Part shown: in pieces, positions 5,387 through 10,114 of the stretch
Position numbering within the stretch: position 1 is the first letter of the stretch
Layout: each line of letters starts with the position of its first letter
Assembly: GCA_016210435.1 (NCBI GenBank)
Contig: JACQUF010000155.1
Location: forward strand, 1 to 10,114
Length of the DNA stretch: 10,114 nt
From: Chloroflexota bacterium
Lineage (GTDB): Bacteria > Chloroflexota > Dehalococcoidia > Lucifugimonadales > Lucifugimonadaceae
Reading direction: 5' to 3'
The notes under the pieces: model-generated
The model's database searches: none
Told to the model about the DNA's origin: nothing
The model's input: the letters and a program-made list of their open reading frames with translations, nothing else
Program-made: the position numbers and the translations under genes

Positions 5387-6046
5387 TCACTCCGTTCCTA
5401 ACGCCCGGGCGGCACGAACGGCCCGCCGGGCTGCAGTAAAGGTACCGCCAGCGACTATGACTGCCAACGTGGCTGCTATCAGGCCCCAGTTCCCGCCCGG
5501 ACCCCAGCCCGGATGCCACCCGCTCGGGGCAAAGCCCAGGAAAGCGGCGGTTAGCGCCATCAATTGCATCCGCTGAGGCTTTGCCATCGGCCCGCTGAAA
5601 TCGCTCGGCGCGCCGCTCGCCTTCGCAACCGCGCGCACATAGGCCACGAATATCGCCACCGTTGCCGCGGCGAAGCCGAGCGTCATGTCGCCCCCTGCTC
5701 CGTAGCCGGCGCCGACCAGGACCGCGGCGTCGGAAACCCGGTCCGGCACCTCGTTGAACAGCTCGCCAAGCCGCGTAGTCCGGCCCGATTCAACTGCAAC
5801 CATGCCATCGAAGAGGTTGGCAAGCAATCGGAGTTCGATCAGCAACGCGCCCGCAAGCCAGAGGACCCGTGGAGCGATTCCGTCGCCTGCGAGCGAGGTC
5901 GATGCGAAGGCCAAGCCCGCCCCGATCCCAGCGATCATGCCGGCGACCGAGATGGAGTTCGGCGACATCCCGAGGCTGAGCAGCCAGCGCGTGCCAGCCG
6001 CAGCCCAGCGTGTGTTCCGGGCGGCGATCGGGCGTCGTTCGAGCAT
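5387..6046 (-). CDS. CDP-alcohol phosphatidyltransferase family protein, variant motif
   Basis: A 219-residue polytopic membrane protein of the CDP-alcohol phosphotransferase family, which transfers a phosphoalcohol or phosphatidyl group from a CDP-linked donor in phospholipid synthesis. The family motif is present with exact spacing at 77-102: N77-L-F-D80-G81-M-V-A84-V85, then G94-E-L-F-N98-E-V-P-D102. Against the canonical D-xx-DG-xx-AR-x8-G-xxx-D-xxx-D, two metal-binding Asp are Asn (77, 98) and the Arg is Val (85). A conserved-looking GPMAKPQRM follows (152-160). Several hydrophobic helices are visible (around 31-52, 60-78, 105-140, 160-175, 186-205). ATG is preceded by AGGAGGGGG. It leads the hydrolase with a 3-base gap. 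A variant subfamily is likely; activity cannot be assumed. Confidence 0.85.
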   Translation of the reverse strand: MLERRPIAARNTRWAAAGTRWLLSLGMSPNSISVAGMIAGIGAGLAFASTSLAGDGIAPRVLWLAGALLIELRLLANLFDGMVAVESGRTTRLGELFNEVPDRVSDAAVLVGAGYGAGGDMTLGFAAATVAIFVAYVRAVAKASGAPSDFSGPMAKPQRMQLMALTAAFLGFAPSGWHPGWGPGGNWGLIAATLAVIVAGGTFTAARRAVRAARALGTE

Positions 6047-6055
6047 CGCCCCCTC

Positions 6056-6175
6056 CTAATTAAGAGCCTCAAACACGTGGACCGTATTCACTCCGTTCGC
6101 GGTGGTCCGGGCGCGCACCAGTCTGTAGCCTCGGGACGCGATCGACGAGATGAAGGTTTGTAACTGGTCGTGAGC
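6056..6175 (-). pseudogene. C-terminal coding remnant upstream of the phosphatidyltransferase gene
   Basis: On the minus strand a 39-codon open stretch reads AHDQLQTFISSIASRGYRLV, then RARTTANGVNTVHVFEALN and a stop. The stop overlaps the Shine-Dalgarno of the phosphatidyltransferase gene (AATTAGGAGG), as at a normal operon junction. The composition is protein-like, but there is no plausible ATG and the frame closes at 6176-6178. The next frame upstream (reading STYDTSVVARRRDKL near 6185-6230) could be its missing beginning after a single-base loss. It may be the tail of an operon gene that was truncated or frameshifted. Family not recognised; chance is not excluded. Confidence 0.3.
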
Positions 6176-6268
6176 TTATCCCGCCTCCGTGCGACGACCG
6201 ACGTGTCATACGTACTAATTCCGGATGGTGCAGGCGGCGGATCAATATCATTGGCCTGGAGAGGATGC

Positions 6269-7150
6269 ATGCCTGTGCGCAATCGAGGCCCGCGTAAGGC
6301 CCAGGAACATCGGCCGGGCGCCCAGGGCGAGTCCTGGGACCACGTTGCTGCTTGGTACGACTCCCTGGTGGCCGATCAAGGATCGGACTATCACCAGGGA
6401 GTTGTGATCCCGGGGGTGCTCGAGCTCCTCGGGCTGAAACAGGGCGAGAGTGCGCTCGACGTCGCCTGCGGGCAGGGCGCGGTGGCGCGCGCGATGCACC
6501 AGGCCGGCGCCAGGGTCACCGGCATCGATCTCTCCCGCCGGCTTATCGACGCGGCACGAGAACGGTCGCCCCGGGAGATCCGCTATGCGATCGGCGATGC
6601 GCGACGTCTCGAGAACGTCGCCGATTCATCATTCGATGCGGTCGTGTGCGTCCTGGCCGCACAGAACATCGATCCGGTCGAGCCCGTCTTCGCGCGTTCC
6701 GCCCAGGTGCTGCGTCCGGGCGGGAGGTTCGTGGTGGTCGTGAATCACCCGGCATTTCGCATCCCAAGGCAGAGCCGGTGGAAGCTCGACGAAGCCCGAA
6801 AACTCTTGAAGCGCGAGATCGACGGGTACCTGACGCCGTTGAAGATCCCGATCGATATGACGCCGCACAGGCGAGCCGGAAGCTCGGTCACGTTCACGCA
6901 TCACCGGCCGATCCATGCATATGTGGGCGCGCTGGCCGCGGCGGGCCTGCTGGTGAACGCGCTCGAAGAGTGGCCATCGCACCGCGTCAGCCAGCCGGGA
7001 AGGACTTCGCGCGCGGAGAACCATGCCCGCGGGGAATTTCCGCTATTCCTGGCGCTACGGGCGGTGACGGCGAGCGCCCCTTGCCCCTCCCCCTCTCCCT
7101 CTCCACGTCGGGGAGAGGGTGGCCGGAGGCCGGGTGAGGGCAGATCCTGA
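6269..7150 (+). CDS. Class I SAM-dependent methyltransferase
   Basis: A 293-residue methyltransferase with a Rossmann-like SAM-binding fold. It shows SWDHVAAWYDSLV (22-34), motif I LDVACGQG (63-70), GIDLS (85-89), the acidic-loop region GDARRLE (109-115), SFDAVVCVLAAQNID (121-135) and VLRPGGRFVVVVNHPAFR (147-164). The N-terminal WDxxAxWYDxL box and the NHPAFRIPR segment are common in small-molecule methyltransferases; the substrate is unknown. The frame is open from a GTG at 6170, but the ATG at 6269 has GGAG 7 bases upstream and begins where protein-like sequence begins. The natural C-terminus probably ended near FPLFLALRAV (257-266). The last ~25 residues (SPSPSPRRGEGGRRPGEG) are translated from an intergenic-type repeat. 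Its TGA overlaps the next gene's ATG (TGATG), so the two are coupled. Confidence 0.88.
   Translation: MPVRNRGPRKAQEHRPGAQGESWDHVAAWYDSLVADQGSDYHQGVVIPGVLELLGLKQGESALDVACGQGAVARAMHQAGARVTGIDLSRRLIDAARERSPREIRYAIGDARRLENVADSSFDAVVCVLAAQNIDPVEPVFARSAQVLRPGGRFVVVVNHPAFRIPRQSRWKLDEARKLLKREIDGYLTPLKIPIDMTPHRRAGSSVTFTHHRPIHAYVGALAAAGLLVNALEEWPSHRVSQPGRTSRAENHARGEFPLFLALRAVTASAPCPSPSPSPRRGEGGRRPGEGRS
7081..7143. repeat. Palindromic repeat covering the methyltransferase 3' end and the next ribosome-binding site
   Basis: A run of TTGCCCCTCCCCCTCTCC-type sequence is followed by its complement. CCCTCTCC (7097-7104) pairs perfectly with GGAGAGGG (7112-7119), then GGCC-GGA-GGCC, and it ends with GGGTGAGGGCAG (7132-7143). 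The final 12 bases are identical to the repeat edge before nudC (159-170, opposite strand). Here the repeat encodes the odd Ser-Pro/Arg-Gly tail of the methyltransferase. Its GAGGG (7136-7140) lies 9 bases before the radical SAM start. Confidence 0.65.
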
Positions 7151-8049
7151 TGGCGCCGAGAGTGATCGTCACCGATACCTCGACGCTTCTCCTCCGGCAG
7201 ACGCGCTTCTCATGGGTTCGCGAGTTCGACTACACGATGAGCCCCTATTCGGGATGCGCGTTTCAGTGCGGGGGCGGGCTTGGCGACGGGCGGGTGTACT
7301 GCTACGTGCCGGACTTGCAGTACGGCCGGGCCGAGCGCCTCGGCGGGTGGGGTAACTACGTCGAGGTCCGCGCACGTGCAGCAGACGTGCTGCGCAGGCA
7401 CGGCGATCGGCTGGCAGGCGCGACCGTTTTCATGTCTGCGACTACCGACCCCTATCAACCGGCCGAGCGCCGGTACGGGATAACGCGGCGACTTCTCGAA
7501 ACACTGGTGGGAGAGGGGATCCGTTTCCGCTGGCTTCTCGTTTCCACCCGCAGCCCGCTCGTCCTGCGCGACATCGATCTTTACCAGCAGTTGCGCGGTC
7601 GTGTGGAAATCGGGATTTCCCTGCCGAGCGACCGCGAGGATGTCAGGCGGGCTCTCGACCCCAGGAATCCACCGGTCAGGGCAAGGCTGGAGGCGCTGAT
7701 GGCTTTGCGCCGAGCAGGTATTCCGGTCCGGCTGCAGGTATCGCCGGTGCTTCCGCATTCCGAGTCATACCCGCAGACCGCGGCGGAGGCTGCCGACTGG
7801 GTGTGGATGGACTGGCTGCAACACAGGCGAGTTGGCGGGGGAGCGTTGAACGCCCTCGGATGGGGAGACTACCTGCGCAAAGAGTTCGTCTTGGCATTGA
7901 CCGAGAGCTGGCGGCACGCTCTGGGCGACCACCGGGTTGGCCTGGGCCGGGAGTGGTTCGCCGCGCGCTGGGACGGTACGCGGGCCGCACGATGGCTGAG
8001 TCGCGAGGACTCCGTCTCCGTGGGGCGCGCCCCATCTGGCAGGAAATGA
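7150..8049 (+). CDS. Radical SAM protein (COG1533/SplB-like), interrupted cysteine motif
   Basis: A 299-residue protein of the spore-photolyase-like radical SAM group, which uses a 4Fe-4S cluster and SAM to make a 5'-deoxyadenosyl radical. Family features: SPYSGCAFQC (31-40), YCYVP (50-54), WGNYVEVR (67-74), FMSATTDPYQPAE (94-106), VSTRSPLVLRDIDL (131-144), a strand VEIGISLPS (152-160) and RLEALMALRRAGIPV (179-193). The cluster cysteines should form CX3CX2C. Here C36, C40 and C51 are spaced CX3CX10C because eight glycine-rich residues (GGGLGDGR, 41-48; bases 7270-7293) sit where the motif would continue directly into VYCY. The frame is kept before and after. It overlaps the methyltransferase stop by one base. 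Substrate unknown; whether the cluster still assembles is unclear. Confidence 0.85.
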   Translation: MAPRVIVTDTSTLLLRQTRFSWVREFDYTMSPYSGCAFQCGGGLGDGRVYCYVPDLQYGRAERLGGWGNYVEVRARAADVLRRHGDRLAGATVFMSATTDPYQPAERRYGITRRLLETLVGEGIRFRWLLVSTRSPLVLRDIDLYQQLRGRVEIGISLPSDREDVRRALDPRNPPVRARLEALMALRRAGIPVRLQVSPVLPHSESYPQTAAEAADWVWMDWLQHRRVGGGALNALGWGDYLRKEFVLALTESWRHALGDHRVGLGREWFAARWDGTRAARWLSREDSVSVGRAPSGRK

Positions 8050-8059
8050 CCAGATTGAC

Positions 8060-8065
8060 TAGAAT
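8060..8065 (+). promoter_or_regulatory. Possible -10 element of the toxin-antitoxin operon
   Basis: TAGAAT, preceded by TTGAC, stands 10 bases before the antitoxin ATG. No good -35 is visible at standard spacing, and the leader would be nearly absent. Antitoxin promoters are commonly short and overlap the operator, so this is plausible but weak. Confidence 0.25.
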
Positions 8066-8074
8066 GTGGAGACC

Positions 8075-8368
8075 ATGAAGACTATTTCGGTAACCGAGCT
8101 CAAGGCAAGACTCTCAGAACAGCTCAGGCACGTAAGAGACGGCGAAGAAATTGTCGTGACCGACCGAGGGCGGCCTGTCGCAAAACTCTCACCCTTTCCG
8201 AGCATGGACGACGAACTGGCCCGCCTTGTTGCCAGGGGGATCGTGATCCCCGCCCGGGTGCCTATGACCCGAGCTCGCTTGAAAAGACTCCTCAACATGC
8301 CGAAGCCTAAAGATCCGAAAGGATTGGCCCTGAAGGCGCTGCTCGAGGAACGAGAGAGCGGCTGGTGA
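8075..8368 (+). CDS. Type II antitoxin, Phd/YefM (VapB-like) family
   Basis: A 97-residue antitoxin. The N-terminal half (MKTISVTELKARLSEQLRHV, then GEEIVVTDRGRPVAKLSP, 23-40) is the Phd/YefM DNA-binding fold that autoregulates its operon. The C-terminal half (about 45-97, rich in Lys/Arg, then LKALLEERESGW) is the flexible part expected to wrap and inhibit the toxin. ATG at 8075 follows GGAGACC; a GTG three codons earlier (8066) is a possible alternative. The stop codon overlaps the toxin start by four bases, typical of cotranslated pairs. It forms a pair with the PIN-domain toxin. Confidence 0.9.
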   Translation: MKTISVTELKARLSEQLRHVRDGEEIVVTDRGRPVAKLSPFPSMDDELARLVARGIVIPARVPMTRARLKRLLNMPKPKDPKGLALKALLEERESGW

Positions 8369-8802
8369 TCTACTGGGACGCCTCGGCGATCGTGCCGCTC
8401 TTGATCCGCCAGGCATCATCGCCCGAGATAGAAGGGATCTTGAAAGGAGATCCCATGATCGTCACCTGGTGGGCCACCTCGATCGAGTCCGTATCTGCGC
8501 TGTGCCGAGTAACACGTGAGGGAATTCTGACCAGAAGGCAGTCGGAGGATGCCATGGCAGCACTGGATACGTACCGCGTTAGCTGGCAAGAAATAGCGCC
8601 ATCTGGAAGCGTCAGAGATCGCGCGATTCGATTGCTATTCCGATACCCCCTTCGCGCGGCTGATGCTGCTCAACTGGCGGCGGCATCCGAATGGGCGAAT
8701 GGCACGCCGCGCGGGCACCGGCTCCTGACCCTGGATTCCCGATTGGCGGAGGCGGCGCGGGGAGAAGGTTTCGAAGTGATCTCGGTTGGCCGGCAAGGGT
8801 GA
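8365..8802 (+). CDS. vapC: Type II toxin, PIN-domain ribonuclease (VapC-like)
   Basis: A 145-residue PIN-domain protein. The four acidic metal-binding residues are in place: D5 (IYWDASAIVPLL), E41 (SIESVSALCR), D100 (LRAADAAQLAAA) and D124 (LTLDSRLAEAARGEGF). VapC toxins cleave RNA, often tRNA or rRNA, when freed from the antitoxin. It starts at GTG 8365 inside the antitoxin stop (GTGA overlap), so expression should be coupled. It looks intact. It ends 12 bases before the convergent MaoC stop, with no terminator visible between them. Confidence 0.9.
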   Translation: MIYWDASAIVPLLIRQASSPEIEGILKGDPMIVTWWATSIESVSALCRVTREGILTRRQSEDAMAALDTYRVSWQEIAPSGSVRDRAIRLLFRYPLRAADAAQLAAASEWANGTPRGHRLLTLDSRLAEAARGEGFEVISVGRQG

Positions 8803-8814
8803 CTTACGCCCTTT

Positions 8815-9294
8815 TTAAGGCAGCTTGCCCTCACCCAGCGTCGCGTGCGCACGCGTCGGTATCAGCACCCTCCGCCGTAGCGTAAGGACCTTTTCGCCGC
8901 GCTGGTTCGTGGCCACCGTCTCCAGATACACGACGCCCCGGTCGCCTCTCGATGACAGCTTCGTTTCCAGAATTGTCGAGCTCGTGTAGATCGTATCGCC
9001 GGCGAAGACCGGGCCATCGTGCGTGACCCTCTCGTATTCGAGGTTCGCGATGGCACGGCCTGAAACATCGGCCACGGTCTGCCCTACTGCGATCGCGAAG
9101 ACGAGCGTTCCCACGACCAGCGGCCGGGCATGCTGCGTGTGCTTCTCCGCATAGTTGGAATCGATGTGGAGCGGGTTCTGGTTCTGGGTGAGCAGCGAAA
9201 ACCAGGTATTGTCGGCCTCTGAGATCGTGCGGCCGGGCCAGTGTTTCATGACTTCGCCTGCCCTGAAGTCTTCGAAGTATCGCCCGAAAGTCAC
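8815..9294 (-). CDS. MaoC family dehydratase
   Basis: A 159-residue hot-dog fold hydratase/dehydratase acting on acyl-CoA. The signature TISEADNTWFSLLTQNQNPLHID (23-45) is the hydratase-2 region, followed by KHTQHARPLVVGTL (51-64) and AGDTIYTSSTILE (98-110). The canonical G-D-x-N-P-x-H reads Q37-N38-Q39-N40-P41-L42-H43, so the catalytic His43 is kept and the Asp position is Asn. It starts at GTG 9294 with GAGAGG 8 bases upstream, inside a repeat-like segment. The C-terminal LGEGKLP lies in another TGCCCTCACCC copy. It faces away from the acyl-CoA dehydrogenase gene across 119 bases, suggesting both serve the same fatty-acid or branched-chain acyl-CoA pathway. Confidence 0.88.
   Translation of the reverse strand: MTFGRYFEDFRAGEVMKHWPGRTISEADNTWFSLLTQNQNPLHIDSNYAEKHTQHARPLVVGTLVFAIAVGQTVADVSGRAIANLEYERVTHDGPVFAGDTIYTSSTILETKLSSRGDRGVVYLETVATNQRGEKVLTLRRRVLIPTRAHATLGEGKLP
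8826..8836. repeat. Repeat core TGCCCTCACCC inside the MaoC 3' end
   Basis: The 11 bases are identical to the repeat edges at 160-170 (same orientation) and 7132-7142 (opposite orientation). Here they fall within the last codons of the MaoC gene, encoding part of LGEGK. Confidence 0.4.
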
Positions 9295-9305
9295 GTCGCC
9301 AACCT

Positions 9306-9330
9306 CTCACCCTGGCCCGGCAGGCTCAGC
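9306..9330. repeat. Repeat-like segment between the divergent MaoC and acyl-CoA dehydrogenase genes
   Basis: CTCACCCTGGCCCGGCAGG followed by CTCAGC is a shortened relative of the CTCACCCTCGCCCTGGTTCG plus ACAGGCTCACC segment near nudC. Its edge, read on the minus strand as GGGTGAGAGG, provides the MaoC Shine-Dalgarno. The rest of this 119-base gap contains GATAAT at 9381, a possible but unsupported -10 for the dehydrogenase gene. Confidence 0.35.
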
Positions 9331-9413
9331 ACGTACCTGAAACCGTCGAGGAGACACCGGGTGACCCCTTCGCCGCAGATGATAATTGGCGCGGCACAGC
9401 GAAAGGCGCGCTC

Positions 9414-10114
9414 ATGAACAGAAGCATCGACGAGGCGCGTGCGCAGATCCTCGCAATGGTCCGCGAGTTCATCGAACGCGATGTCGTCCCGGTTGCCTCC
9501 AGACATGACGAGGAGGACACCTATCCCGCGGACCTCGTCGACAAGATGGCCGAGATGGGCCTCTTCGGGATCGTGATCCCGGAGGCATACGGCGGCCTTG
9601 GCCTCGACTATACGACCTACGCGATGGTCTTCGAGGAGCTTGCGAAGGGCTGGCTCAGCATTACCGGGCCGATCGGAACGCACTCGATCCTGGCGTATGC
9701 GATCGCCAAATACGGCACCGAAGAGCAGAAGCAGGCATGGCTGCCGAGACTTGCTTCTGGTGAGGCGAGAGCTGGCCTCGCCCTCACCGAACCCGGGGCC
9801 GGAAGCGACGTCGCGGCGATCAGGACGACGGCAATCCGCAAGGGCGACCGCTACGTCGTAAATGGCAACAAGCTGTTCATCACGAATGGGCGGCAAGGCA
9901 CGGTATTCATGCTTCTCGCGAAGACTGATCCCGATGCGAGGGCCGCGCACCGCGGCATCACGGCGTTCATCGCGGAGAAGGGGCCCGGCTTCACCGCGGG
10001 CCGGGACCTGAACAAGCTGGGCTACCGCGGTGTGGATACCAGTGAACTCGTCTTCCAGGACTACGAAGTGGCGCGGGACCGCGTGATCGGCAGTCAGGAG
10101 GGACAGGGCTTCTA
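9414..10114 (+). CDS. Acyl-CoA dehydrogenase, partial (3' end outside window)
   Basis: The first 233 codons of a flavin-dependent acyl-CoA dehydrogenase, which introduces the alpha-beta double bond into acyl-CoA and passes electrons to ETF. The N-terminal helical domain (IDEARAQILAMVREFIERDV) is followed by MGLFGIVIPEAYGGLGLDY, GTEEQKQAWLPRLASGE, the FAD/substrate-binding ALTEPGAGSD segment (about 123-132), GNKLFITNG (155-163) and GITAFIAEKGPGF. Then comes the beta-domain end, LGYRGVDTSELVFQDYEV, before the window stops. The catalytic Glu domain is not in view. ATG at 9414 has AAAGG about 8 bases upstream, and the family N-terminus begins there. It is divergent from the MaoC gene. Exact chain-length class cannot be told. 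Confidence 0.9.
   Translation, partial: MNRSIDEARAQILAMVREFIERDVVPVASRHDEEDTYPADLVDKMAEMGLFGIVIPEAYGGLGLDYTTYAMVFEELAKGWLSITGPIGTHSILAYAIAKYGTEEQKQAWLPRLASGEARAGLALTEPGAGSDVAAIRTTAIRKGDRYVVNGNKLFITNGRQGTVFMLLAKTDPDARAAHRGITAFIAEKGPGFTAGRDLNKLGYRGVDTSELVFQDYEVARDRVIGSQEGQGF

Noticed and set aside
6170-6268. Upstream GTG start for the methyltransferase, adding 33 residues
   Set aside because: The extension is not protein-like, has no ribosome-binding site, and the ATG at 6269 has a good one. The same bases overlap the remnant on the other strand.
9291-9950. Minus-strand 219-codon open frame antisense to the acyl-CoA dehydrogenase
   Set aside because: The plus strand carries clear acyl-CoA dehydrogenase motifs across this stretch, so the antisense frame is a shadow.
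1-10114. CRISPR array, tRNA, rRNA, integrase or transposase
   Set aside because: No evenly spaced direct repeats, cloverleaf-like sequence or recombinase motif was seen on reading both strands.

Overview
The window is GC-rich and gene-dense. It has bacterial Shine-Dalgarno sites, several GTG and TTG starts, tightly packed operons, and short interspersed palindromic repeats between genes. The gene families (NudC, CDP-alcohol phosphatidyltransferase, MaoC/acyl-CoA dehydrogenase, VapBC) suggest a high-GC proteobacterium, probably environmental. That placement is inference; there is no rRNA or tRNA here to fix taxonomy.

Left part, all minus strand. The 5' end of a NAD(+) diphosphatase gene (nudC) runs off the left edge. 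A repeat-bearing gap separates it from a two-gene operon: an SDR-type oxidoreductase followed by a neutral/alkaline ceramidase-like protein. The SDR leader can form two mutually exclusive hairpins just before its ribosome-binding site, and the SDR lacks the usual Ser-Tyr-Lys residues. A palindromic repeat then separates it from a short unrecognised gene with a phased array of TTAC/GTAA half-sites upstream.

Middle part, still minus strand. Two small, possibly related membrane-associated proteins are separated by a very strong 37-nt hairpin. A roughly 320-nt gap upstream of them holds an extended -10 promoter and a weak small ORF. A membrane-anchored alpha/beta hydrolase is tightly coupled to a CDP-alcohol phosphatidyltransferase variant, a likely lipid or envelope operon. 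Upstream of this pair, about 39 codons look like the C-terminal remnant of a lost or frameshifted operon gene.

Right part. On the plus strand, a class I methyltransferase overlaps by one base a COG1533-type radical SAM gene whose cysteine motif seems to carry an 8-residue insertion. A VapBC-type toxin-antitoxin pair follows. A MaoC-type dehydratase on the minus strand and an acyl-CoA dehydrogenase on the plus strand, cut by the right edge, form a divergent acyl-CoA metabolism pair.

A recurring short repeat (core TGCCCTCACCC or close variants) lies at four gene edges. In three cases it supplies the Shine-Dalgarno region of the adjoining gene. I see no CRISPR array, transposase, phage gene or complete novel multi-gene system. 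The most unusual items are the radical SAM insertion, the SDR leader hairpins, the phased half-site array and the repeat-supplied ribosome-binding sites.
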